Shown here: positions 1 to 5,318 of the stretch, piece by piece
Numbering within the stretch: position 1 is the stretch's first letter
Layout: each line of letters starts with the position of its first letter
DNA from: Colivivens sp963626085
Lineage (GTDB): Bacteria; Bacteroidota; Bacteroidia; Bacteroidales; Bacteroidaceae
Assembly (NCBI GenBank): GCA_963626085.1
Contig: CAVFVJ010000014.1
Coordinates: 1 to 6,129 of the forward strand
Reading direction: 5' to 3'
Length of the DNA: 6,129 nucleotides
The notes under the pieces: generated by a model
Told to the model about the DNA's origin: nothing
Database searches by the model: none
Seen by the model: the letters and a program-made list of their open reading frames with translations, nothing else
Translations under genes and position numbers: made by a program

Positions 1-405
1 GACAAGACAGAGGATGAGCTTGTCACTCTTTACGACAAGTGGCTGTATGTGTTGAAGAACCTGTCCCGTCTGGACAAACGCCCGGCAGCGTTGAAGGAAA
101 AAATATTTTCCCGCCTTTTTGAGGAGGCAGAGATAGCCAAGTTTACAAAGGCGGAGTTGCATGAATATGAAGACAGCCTCAAGGCCTATCGCGATATCAA
201 GAACTCTCTAGACACAGCCTTGGAACAAGGTTATGAAAAGGGTTGCGCTGAAGGCCGGGAGATAGGTCGTGCAGAAGGCCGTGCAGAAGGTCGTGCAGAA
301 GGCGTTATGAGTATTGCGAAAAAGATGTTGCAGTCAGGTATGCCCATAGGTACGATAGTGGACATGACAGGTATGGCAGAGGAGGAAATAGAGAGCCTAC
401 GATAA
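1..405 (+). CDS. Rpn-family PD-(D/E)XK nuclease/putative transposase, C-terminal part (5' end outside window)
   Basis: The reading frame is open from base 1 to the TAA at 403-405, and the residues before the first ATG (position 49) fit the same protein, so the gene is cut by the window edge rather than starting at 49. The visible 134 residues are a helical, charged segment (KWLYVLKNLSRLDKRPAAL, then FTKAELHEYEDSLKAYRDIKN) followed by a glycine/alanine/glutamate linker with three GRAE units and a short tail (IAKKMLQSGMPIGTIVDMTGMAEEEIESL) resembling the small helical motif that ends many Rpn/PDDEXK_2 proteins. This arrangement is typical of Bacteroidetes Rpn-like proteins, which are linked to RecA-independent recombination and possibly phage defence. 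The catalytic PD-(D/E)XK core must lie upstream and cannot be checked here. It is not obviously co-transcribed with the next gene, which has its own promoter. Family assignment is by pattern recognition and fairly secure; exact function is not. Confidence 0.8.
   Translation, partial: DKTEDELVTLYDKWLYVLKNLSRLDKRPAALKEKIFSRLFEEAEIAKFTKAELHEYEDSLKAYRDIKNSLDTALEQGYEKGCAEGREIGRAEGRAEGRAEGVMSIAKKMLQSGMPIGTIVDMTGMAEEEIESLR
265..300 (+). repeat. Three in-frame 12-bp tandem repeats (GRAE units)
   Basis: The unit GGTCGTGCAGAA occurs at 265-276, 277-288 (one base change, T to C) and 289-300, each encoding Gly-Arg-Ala-Glu in frame. A degenerate related unit (GREI) precedes it. Because the unit is a multiple of three, slippage would change linker length without breaking the frame. 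The repeat separates the upstream helical part of the Rpn-like protein from its C-terminal tail. Confidence 0.85.
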
Positions 406-476
406 TTTCTGGATTTGTCTTAGGAAAGTGGTCACTGGAACATGTTCTTGGCCTTGCGTTAAAATAATGAAAGATG

Positions 477-508
477 TTTGGCTGTGCTGGAGGAAAAATG
501 TATCTTTG
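477..508 (+). promoter_or_regulatory. Bacteroidetes-type promoter of the toxin-antitoxin operon
   Basis: TTTG at 477-480 and TATCTTTG at 501-508 are separated by exactly 20 nt. This matches the primary-sigma promoter of Bacteroides (TTTG, 19-21 nt, TAnnTTTG). Transcription would start about 5-8 nt beyond 508, giving a leader of roughly 40 nt before the antitoxin ATG at 553. The motif match is read directly; activity is inferred. Confidence 0.75.
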
Positions 509-523
509 CATATCGAATAGCAT

Positions 524-539
524 TTTTAAACGTTTAAAA
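524..539. promoter_or_regulatory. Perfect 16-bp palindrome, possible toxin-antitoxin operator
   Basis: TTTTAAACGTTTAAAA is a perfect palindrome with no spacer, centred between 531 and 532. It lies just downstream of the predicted transcription start and ends 13 nt before the antitoxin ATG. Type II toxin-antitoxin operons are commonly repressed by the antitoxin or the complex binding such dyads, so this is a natural operator candidate. It is AT-rich, so a simple composition effect cannot be excluded. Confidence 0.5.
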
Positions 540-552
540 GGATAAGACAAGT

Positions 553-804
553 ATGGAACAGATATTGGTTACGGTTGACAAAAACCAACCTTTGCAGAAT
601 ATTCGTAAGGCTATCAATATGTTGCGTGGCGTGGTTTCTACTACGGTCATGAAGGAACCGATTTTGACCAAGACGCAAAAGCAGCAAGCTTATGTCAAGG
701 AGAGTCTGACCAGGGCTTTGCAGGAAGTGAAACTAGCCAGACTGGAGGGACGAAAACTGCAAAGTATCGATGACTTCTTGAAAGAACTTGATGAGGGAGA
801 TTGA
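553..804 (+). CDS. Putative type II antitoxin, partner of the RelE/ParE-like toxin
   Basis: This 83-residue acidic-ended protein sits directly upstream of a RelE/ParE-like toxin, and the stop (TGA, 802-804) is one base before the toxin ATG at 806, the usual antitoxin-toxin order and coupling. The N-terminus (about residues 3-33, QILVTVDKNQPLQNIRKAI then a VV-rich stretch) looks like a strand-helix-strand unit. The C-terminal half (about 48-80) is a charged helix ending IDDFLKELDEGD, similar in style to the toxin-wrapping tails of Bacteroidetes antitoxins. No classic helix-turn-helix or ribbon-helix-helix is obvious, so DNA binding is unproven. The start at 553 fits the leader from the promoter at 477-508; the ribosome site is weak (AAAAGGA about 10 nt upstream). 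Identification rests mainly on gene order and size. Confidence 0.75.
   Translation: MEQILVTVDKNQPLQNIRKAINMLRGVVSTTVMKEPILTKTQKQQAYVKESLTRALQEVKLARLEGRKLQSIDDFLKELDEGD
793..798 (+). promoter_or_regulatory. Ribosome binding site that fixes the toxin start at 806
   Basis: GAGGGA at 793-798 lies 7 nt upstream of the ATG at 806, an ideal distance. Two in-frame starts further upstream (TTG at 788, ATG at 791) have no comparable site and would overlap the antitoxin end. The site lies inside the last antitoxin codons, so translation of the two genes is likely coupled. Confidence 0.6.
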
Positions 805-805
805 T

Positions 806-1138
806 ATGGAGGTAAATATAGAACTTGGTCCTGAGTTCAAAAGGCAGTTCAAGCGTTTGGCGAAGAAATATCATTCGCTGAGGCAGGATATAGCTTCTTG
901 GAAACAGGAAATCCAAGAGAATCCTCTTGTCGGTGATGACCTCGGCGGTGGTGTTCGTAAGATAAGGATGGCTATCGCTGACAAGGGTAAAGGTAAAAGC
1001 GGTGGAGCACGCATCCTTACTCTTAATGTAATGGTGAGTGAAGATGGCATGAATGTAACGCTTCTCACTATTTATGACAAGGGAGAAATCTCCAATGTCA
1101 AGGATGAGTTTATAGAGTTCTTGATTAAGAACTTATAG
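806..1138 (+). CDS. Type II toxin, RelE/ParE family (HigB-like)
   Basis: The protein is 110 residues, basic, and of the usual length for a RelE/ParE-fold toxin; many such toxins are ribosome-dependent mRNA nucleases, though ParE members act on gyrase. The order of elements fits the fold: an N-terminal strand and helical hairpin (FKRQFKRLAKKYHSLRQDI, residues 11-29), the NPLVGDDLGGGVRKIRMAI segment (39-57), a basic GKGKSGGARIL stretch (61-71) with the conserved arginine R69, then the strand LLTIYDKGEISNV (86-98) and a final helix. The KSGGAR...IYDKGE pattern is typical of Bacteroidetes members. The start at 806 is chosen over 788 or 791 because of the GAGGGA site and the single-base gap to the antitoxin stop. 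It is probably co-transcribed from the promoter at 477-508 and repressed by the antitoxin. Which cellular target it uses cannot be told from sequence. Confidence 0.85.
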   Translation: MEVNIELGPEFKRQFKRLAKKYHSLRQDIASWKQEIQENPLVGDDLGGGVRKIRMAIADKGKGKSGGARILTLNVMVSEDGMNVTLLTIYDKGEISNVKDEFIEFLIKNL

Positions 1139-1201
1139 GCAAGGAATAATACCAACCTGCGAATTGTCCCGTAGCCACTTCTTCACGTCGAGATTCGTTT
1201 T

Positions 1202-1248
1202 ATCCGTGTTCGAACCCAAATCTGTGTTCTCTGTGAGATCTGTGGGAG
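1202..1248 (+). repeat. Intergenic composite repeat, copy 1 (47 nt)
   Basis: It begins ATCCGTGTTCGAACCCAAA and continues through the TCTGTGTTCTCTGTGAG segment to GGGAG. The last 31 nt (1218-1248) are identical to 1351-1381. The first part contains the 8-bp palindrome GTTCGAAC (1209-1216). Roughly 26 nt before it, starting CACTTC at 1176, also resemble the flank of copy 2, so the duplicated unit may be about 73 nt. Confidence 0.85.
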
Positions 1249-1264
1249 CTAAAAACCATCCGCG

Positions 1265-1285
1265 TTATCCGTGTTCGAACCCAAA
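1265..1285 (+). repeat. Intergenic repeat, short copy of the first half
   Basis: These 21 nt are identical to 1200-1220 (TTATCCGTGTTCGAACCCAAA) but are not followed by the TCTGTGTTCTCTGTGAG part. Instead the sequence runs into ATTCGTGTT at 1289-1297, a diverged member of the same 9-mer family. Confidence 0.85.
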
Positions 1286-1336
1286 ATTATTCGTGTTATA
1301 GGCTTTCACTTCGTCCGCCGAACGTTGTTTCGTTAA

Positions 1337-1381
1337 ATCCGTGTTCGAAAAAATCTGTGTTCTCTGTGAGATCTGTGGGAG
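1337..1381 (+). repeat. Intergenic composite repeat, copy 2 (45 nt)
   Basis: It matches copy 1 except in the junction, where AACCCAAA becomes a run of six A, two bases shorter. The second part, 1351-1381, is identical over 31 nt to copy 1. It ends 22 nt before the flippase ATG, so it lies in or next to the leader of the glycan operon. Confidence 0.85.
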
Positions 1382-1403
1382 AATTTAAATCAGTGTTATT
1401 GTA

Positions 1404-2852
1404 ATGTCCGAAAATCTGAAGTCAAAAACGCAGAAGGGACTGGTATGGAGTTTCGTGGAGCGGTTCGCCACCCAAGGCGTGCAGTTCCTCTTCGGCATCA
1501 TACTGGCTCGTCTGCTTTCGCCAGACGACTATGGCATCATTGCTATGCCGCTTGTGTTCCTGTCAGTAGCCCAGTGTTTCATCGACAGTGGTTTCTCCAC
1601 TGCACTGATACGCAAGCCAGACTTGACGGAGGACGACCTCTCCACAGCTTTCTATTTCAACATAGGTGTCGGTGTGGTTTGTTACCTCGCACTGTTCTTC
1701 ACCTCACCATTGATAGCTGACTTCTACGATACCCCCATACTTGCCGACCTACTGAAGGTGACGGCACTGGCAACGCTCTTCAATCCGCTGTGCGCTGTGC
1801 AGCAGGCACTGCTCACCCGTAAGATAGACTTCAGAACCCAGGCTGTCGTGTCCTTGTCTGGTGCGGTCGTGAGTGGTGTGGTCGGACTGGCGATGGCGTA
1901 CAACGGCTTTGGTGTGTGGTCGCTGGTGTGCCAGCAGGTAGGTGGTTATTTGATACGTACCGTTCTTCTGTGGGTGCTCGGACAGTGGAAACCCAAACGC
2001 AGATGGTCTTGGGACTCGTTTCGTTATCTCTGGGGTTTCGGCAGCAAGATGCTGTGTTCGGGTTTGCTCGACACTACTTATAACAATATATACCCGATTG
2101 TCATCGGTAAGTTCTTTAGTGCCAATGACCTCGGTAACTATACTCGCTCCCAACAGTTCGCCTCTCTCCCGTCGAGCAACGTGACCGGGGTACTACAGAG
2201 GGTCACGTTCCCTGTGCTGAGTAGCATACAGAATGAGGACGAACGTCTGGCACGCAACTACCGTAAGATTCTCAAACTCTCGGCATTCATCATCTTCCCG
2301 ATGATGTTGCTGTTGTCAGCCGTGGCTGACCCTCTCGTGCGTGTGTTGCTCACGGACAAGTGGGAGGGCTGCATCATCCTGCTGCAGATAATGTGTTTCA
2401 GCATGATGTGGTATCCCATTCACGCCATCAACCTCAACCTGCTTACGGTGAAGGGTCGCTCTGACCTCTTCTTCCGTCTTGAGATATTCAAGAAAGTGAT
2501 GGGTGTGTGTGTCATGTGTGTGACCATCCCTCACGGCATCATCTGGATGGTGAGCGGAGGTATTGTCAGTTCCATGATAGCACTCATCATCAATACCTAT
2601 TACACTGGCAAACTGATTCATGTGGGCTACCTAAAGCAGATGGGTGACCTCATGCCTATATTCCTCACGTCGTTTGTCATGTGGTTACTGGCGCATGCCG
2701 CCATGTGGCTCTCATCCGACATGTACGTACAACTGGCACTCGGCATCGTCACAGGTATTCTCGTTTATCTCATATGTGCGCACCTCTTCCTCCGCAGTGA
2801 GTGGGAGGACGCTGTGAGCATGATACCTGTGCGGTTCAGACGCAAACAATAA
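1404..2852 (+). CDS. Wzx-type polysaccharide flippase / lipopolysaccharide biosynthesis protein (MOP superfamily)
   Basis: This 482-residue, strongly hydrophobic protein should flip lipid-linked oligosaccharide units across the inner membrane. The N-terminus carries the hallmark of the COG2244 / Polysacc_synt_3 (WzxC-like) group: a helix beginning about residue 13 (LVWSFVERFATQGVQFLFG), then LARLLSPDDYGIIAM (35-48) and FIDSGFSTALIRK (59-71). Further membrane segments are visible near 83-105, 145-167, 170-192, 290-310, 321-345, 365-400 and 415-465, consistent with the 12-14 spans and 450-500 residues usual for the family. The C-terminus is short and basic (RFRRKQ). The ATG at 1404 gives the full N-terminal motif; no Shine-Dalgarno is visible, as is common in Bacteroidetes, and the upstream bases are AT-rich. 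It is the first gene of the glycan block and is followed after 16 nt by the aminotransferase. Substrate specificity cannot be predicted. Confidence 0.92.
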   Translation: MSENLKSKTQKGLVWSFVERFATQGVQFLFGIILARLLSPDDYGIIAMPLVFLSVAQCFIDSGFSTALIRKPDLTEDDLSTAFYFNIGVGVVCYLALFFTSPLIADFYDTPILADLLKVTALATLFNPLCAVQQALLTRKIDFRTQAVVSLSGAVVSGVVGLAMAYNGFGVWSLVCQQVGGYLIRTVLLWVLGQWKPKRRWSWDSFRYLWGFGSKMLCSGLLDTTYNNIYPIVIGKFFSANDLGNYTRSQQFASLPSSNVTGVLQRVTFPVLSSIQNEDERLARNYRKILKLSAFIIFPMMLLLSAVADPLVRVLLTDKWEGCIILLQIMCFSMMWYPIHAINLNLLTVKGRSDLFFRLEIFKKVMGVCVMCVTIPHGIIWMVSGGIVSSMIALIINTYYTGKLIHVGYLKQMGDLMPIFLTSFVMWLLAHAAMWLSSDMYVQLALGIVTGILVYLICAHLFLRSEWEDAVSMIPVRFRRKQ

Positions 2853-2868
2853 AAATACATATAGTTCA

Positions 2869-3978
2869 ATGGACAATGAATTGATAACAGTGACGTCTCC
2901 GTTACTGCCCAGCCTTGATGACTTCCATGCTGAGTTACGGAAGATATGGGACAGCAAGTGGATTACGAACAACGGTAGTTACCACAAGCAACTGGAAAAG
3001 GAACTGGCGGCTTACCTCAAGGTGCCGTACATCAGTCTCTTTACCAACGGCACCCTGCCGCTCCTGACAGCCTTGCAGGCTCTCCGCATAACTGGTGAGG
3101 TCATCACCACTCCGTACAGTTTCGTGGCTACAACCCACAGCATTTGGTGGAACGGCTGCCAGCCAGTGTTCGTGGACATCGATCCAGCTACTGGCAATAT
3201 CGACCCGTCGAAGATCGAGGCTGCCATTACTCCCAAGACCACTGCCATCATGCCAGTGCATGTCTATGGCAAGCCGTGTGACACGAAGTCTATTCAGGAC
3301 ATTGCCGACAAGTACGGACTGAAGGTCATCTACGATGCTGCCCATGCCTTCGGTGTGGAAGTGAACGGTGAGAGCATCCTCAATGCGGGCGACATAAGCA
3401 CTCTGAGTTTCCATGCCACGAAGGTGTACAACACCATCGAGGGCGGTGCTATGGTGATGCACGATGAGACAACCAAGAAACGCATCGACTACCTGAAGAA
3501 CTTCGGTTTTGCTGGGGAGACCACGGTCGTTGGACCAGGCATCAACAGCAAGATGGACGAGATGCGCAGTGCATACGGCTTGCTCAACCTGCGTCAGGTG
3601 GATGCCGCCATCGAGGCACGCCACCATGCGGCAAACAAATACCGTGAGGCTTTGTGTGATGTGGATGGCATCACGTTCTTCGACGACATGCCAGGCGTGA
3701 AGCACAACTACAGTTACTTCCCCGTCTTTGTCGATGCCGACAAATACTGCATGACGCGTGACGAACTCTATCTGAAGATGAAGTCGCGCAACGTACTCGG
3801 CCGCCGTTATTTCTATCCACTCATCAGCGAGTTCTCGACCTATCGTGGACTGGAGAGTGCAACTCCCGAGAACCTGCCAAACGCTCACAAAATGGCAAAC
3901 TCTGTCATTTGTCTGCCCATGCACCATGCTTTGAGCGAGAACGACATATCACGTGTTCTGGATTGTATAGTGAAGTGA
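2869..3978 (+). CDS. DegT/DnrJ/EryC1/StrS family aminotransferase (PLP-dependent, probably nucleotide-sugar)
   Basis: The 369-residue length is standard for sugar-nucleotide aminotransferases, which add an amino group from glutamate to a keto-sugar such as a 3- or 4-keto-6-deoxyhexose. Landmarks are in the expected order: WITNNGSYHKQLEKELAAYL (31-50), the phosphate-loop NGT (60-62), PYSFVATTHSIWWNG (82-96), PVHVYGKPCD (129-138), IYDAAHAFG (154-162) with D156 to contact the pyridine nitrogen, and SFHATKVYNTIEGGAM (180-195) with K185 as the Schiff-base lysine. GINSKMDEMRSAYG (224-237) is the segment that in this family contributes a residue to the partner subunit's active site, so the enzyme should work as a dimer. 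All key residues are present, so it is likely active. The SFHATK...NTIEGG form resembles VioA/FdtB/DesI-type enzymes, but I cannot tell 3- from 4-aminotransferase. The dehydratase that would make its substrate is not in view. Confidence 0.92.
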   Translation: MDNELITVTSPLLPSLDDFHAELRKIWDSKWITNNGSYHKQLEKELAAYLKVPYISLFTNGTLPLLTALQALRITGEVITTPYSFVATTHSIWWNGCQPVFVDIDPATGNIDPSKIEAAITPKTTAIMPVHVYGKPCDTKSIQDIADKYGLKVIYDAAHAFGVEVNGESILNAGDISTLSFHATKVYNTIEGGAMVMHDETTKKRIDYLKNFGFAGETTVVGPGINSKMDEMRSAYGLLNLRQVDAAIEARHHAANKYREALCDVDGITFFDDMPGVKHNYSYFPVFVDADKYCMTRDELYLKMKSRNVLGRRYFYPLISEFSTYRGLESATPENLPNAHKMANSVICLPMHHALSENDISRVLDCIVK

Positions 3979-3987
3979 AATAGTGGA

Positions 3988-4004
3988 CGACGTGTCCCAC
4001 GTCG
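3988..4004. promoter_or_regulatory. Small hairpin between the aminotransferase and first ATP-grasp gene
   Basis: CGACGTG (3988-3994) and CACGTCG (3998-4004) form a perfect 7-bp stem with a 3-nt loop. It ends one base before the ATG at 4006 and would hide that start in the mRNA, while leaving the ATG at 4024 free. No U-run follows, so it is not an intrinsic terminator. Confidence 0.55.
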
Positions 4005-4023
4005 CATGAATAACATAGAGTTT

Positions 4024-5307
4024 ATGAAACAAAAAAAACTGATGCTTCTTGGAGGCATCCGATACCTTCTGCCTGTGATTAAGGCTGCCCATGAACAAGG
4101 CTATTATGTGATTACGGCAGATTACATCCCTGACAATATAGCCCACAAGTACTCCGACGAGTATGTGAACGTTAGTATCACCGATAAGGAAGAGGTCTTG
4201 CGTGTAGCACGTGAAAAACAAATTGACGGCATCATGTCGTTTGGTGTCGACCCTGGCGTTGTGGCTGCTTCCTACGTGCAGAACAAGATGAACCTTCCGT
4301 CATTCGGCCCTTTCGAGTCGGTGGAGATACTTCAGAACAAGGACAAGTTCCGTGCTTTTTTGAAGGCCAACGGCTTCAACGTGCCATGGGCGAAAGGTTA
4401 TGCGTCAATGGACGAGGCGTTGAGCGACTTGTCGTGGTTTGCTTACCCTTGTATTGTCAAGCCTACTGATTCTGCCGGGTCAAAGGGTGTGACCAGGGTA
4501 GACAAGGCTGCGGATATGGACAAGGCACTGCGACATGCGTTCGACCACTCGCTGTCTCATCATGTAATAGTAGAGGAGTTCATAGAGAAGGCTGGCTGTT
4601 CGTCAGACTCCGACTGCTTCTCGCTTGACGGAGACCTGAAGGTCATCACGTTCTCAGCACAGCGTTTCGATGAAAATGCGGCTGGGGCGTTCGTTCCAGC
4701 CGCATTTTCATGGCCATCGTCCATGAATATGCGGCAAGAAGCAGAGCTTGCCTCTGAACTCCAGCGACTTGTCACTCTGCTGCACATGCGTACGTCCATA
4801 TATAATATAGAGACACGTGTGGGCAAAAACGGTAAGACGTATATTATGGAGGTGTCGCCTCGTGGCGGTGGCAACCGTCTGGCGGAGATGATGCGTTATG
4901 CCTCTGGCACAGACATGATAACTGCATGTACCCGTGCAGCTGTGGGTGACCCAGTGGGAGATATCTCGCAGAAGCCGCTCAACGGACATTGGGCTGAGGT
5001 TATCCTCCATGCCGGTGGGACTGGTCTGTTCGACAGGCTGGATGTGGCTGATGAGATGAAGCCTTTCGTAGTGGAGACCGATCTGTGGGTTGACAAGGAC
5101 GATAGGGTAGAGCCGTTCGATGGTGCCAACCAGGCAATTGGTGCGCTGGTACTCCGATTCACTTCGTCCGAGGACTTGGAAATGGCAATGGCAGACATCT
5201 CCTCATGGTGCAAGGTTGTATGTCAGCCACTTAAAAATACCCCCCCCTATAAGGTAGTCAGGCTTACGCTTAGTCCTCTTGATGATGTTCAACTTCAAGC
5301 AGCATAA
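4024..5307 (+). CDS. ATP-grasp domain ligase (first of two adjacent paralogues)
   Basis: The product is 427 residues if it starts at 4024. ATP-grasp enzymes activate a carboxylate as an acyl-phosphate and join it to an amine or thiol. Visible parts: an N-terminal pre-ATP-grasp domain starting KLMLLGGIRYLLPVIKAA (5-22) with TADYIPDN (32-39); the nucleotide-binding loop CIVKPTDSAGSKGV (143-156); VIVEEFIEKA (181-190); and the metal-binding end YNIETRV (260-266) and MEVSPRGGGNR (275-285), where E263 and E276 are the likely magnesium ligands. Serine stands where many relatives (biotin carboxylase type) have asparagine in this last motif. A further domain of about 140 residues follows. An ATG at 4006 would add six residues, but I prefer 4024: the next gene's product starts MGQKKILLLGG, aligning with MKQKKLMLLGG here, and a hairpin abuts 4006. 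It probably modifies the amino-sugar made by the upstream aminotransferase; the substrate is unknown. Confidence 0.88.
   Translation: MKQKKLMLLGGIRYLLPVIKAAHEQGYYVITADYIPDNIAHKYSDEYVNVSITDKEEVLRVAREKQIDGIMSFGVDPGVVAASYVQNKMNLPSFGPFESVEILQNKDKFRAFLKANGFNVPWAKGYASMDEALSDLSWFAYPCIVKPTDSAGSKGVTRVDKAADMDKALRHAFDHSLSHHVIVEEFIEKAGCSSDSDCFSLDGDLKVITFSAQRFDENAAGAFVPAAFSWPSSMNMRQEAELASELQRLVTLLHMRTSIYNIETRVGKNGKTYIMEVSPRGGGNRLAEMMRYASGTDMITACTRAAVGDPVGDISQKPLNGHWAEVILHAGGTGLFDRLDVADEMKPFVVETDLWVDKDDRVEPFDGANQAIGALVLRFTSSEDLEMAMADISSWCKVVCQPLKNTPPYKVVRLTLSPLDDVQLQAA
4670..4711. repeat. Perfect 16-bp inverted repeat (hairpin) inside the ATP-grasp gene
   Basis: ATGAAAATGCGGCTGG at 4670-4685 is the exact reverse complement of CCAGCCGCATTTTCAT at 4696-4711. 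The 10-nt loop can close further in RNA through two G-U pairs and one C-G pair, leaving a 4-nt loop. It encodes residues 216-230 of the protein (from DENAAGAF to FSW) and is fully in frame. There is no U-run after it and translation continues through, so it is not a gene-end terminator. A perfect stem this long is far beyond chance in a window of this size. Confidence 0.9.
5240..5247 (+). repeat. C8 homopolymer near the 3' end of the first ATP-grasp gene
   Basis: Eight consecutive C lie in the codons for Thr-Pro-Pro, just before TATAAGG. Losing one C brings in a TAG at 5255-5257 and gaining one brings in a TAA at 5250-5252, so any single-base slip removes the last 17-19 residues. It could also be a sequencing weak point. 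Confidence 0.75.
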
Positions 5308-5312
5308 GGAGG
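5306..5312 (+). promoter_or_regulatory. Strong Shine-Dalgarno for the second ATP-grasp gene
   Basis: AAGGAGG starts within the TAA stop of the preceding gene (5305-5307) and ends 6 nt before the ATG at 5319. Such a full consensus site is unusual next to the weak sites of the other genes here. It fixes the start and suggests efficient, coupled re-initiation. Confidence 0.8.
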
Positions 5313-5318
5313 ACGGCA

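Larger units (their letters stand above)
1139..1403. other. Non-coding spacer between the toxin-antitoxin operon and the glycan operon
   Basis: No plausible gene is present on either strand. The spacer holds the repeat family described at 1202-1248, 1265-1285 and 1337-1381, and presumably the leader and promoter of the flippase operon, but I found no TTTG plus TAnnTTTG pair on the + strand. I also see no convincing intrinsic terminator after the toxin stop. Seven copies of the 9-mer ATNNGTGTT start at 1202, 1220, 1267, 1289, 1337, 1353 and 1389. Confidence 0.7.

Noticed and set aside
1282..1289. Minus-strand TAATTTTG, resembling a -7 promoter element
   Set aside because: No TTTG lies about 20 nt upstream on that strand, and it would only drive antisense transcription into the toxin gene.
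1202..1381. CRISPR array in the intergenic repeats
   Set aside because: The repeats are uneven in length and spacing, one copy is partial, spacers are not of uniform size, and no cas gene is nearby.
1404..1720. Second plus-strand frame starting at 1445 in the flippase gene
   Set aside because: It overlaps the well-supported flippase N-terminal motif in another frame, lacks any recognisable domain, and has an arginine/histidine-rich out-of-frame character.
2503..2522. GT/TG dinucleotide run in the flippase gene (GT repeated five times, then TG four times)
   Set aside because: It is short and interrupted by CA, and encodes an ordinary membrane stretch of Val, Cys and Met, so it is weak as a slip site compared with the C8 tract.
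1749..2621. Minus-strand open frames inside the flippase gene (about 1749-2153 and 2316-2621)
   Set aside because: Their translations look like low-complexity antisense text (runs of His and Thr), and the plus-strand flippase explains the sequence fully.
2935..3927. Long open frame on the minus strand, about 330 codons, across the aminotransferase gene
   Set aside because: It mirrors the reading frame of a clearly recognised, complete enzyme; its translation is rich in His, Val and Trp, shows no domain, and has no promoter or ribosome site. It is a by-product of codon bias.
4670..4711. Intrinsic terminator reading of the large hairpin in the first ATP-grasp gene
   Set aside because: No U-run follows the second arm, and the open reading frame continues through it with conserved ATP-grasp motifs on the far side.
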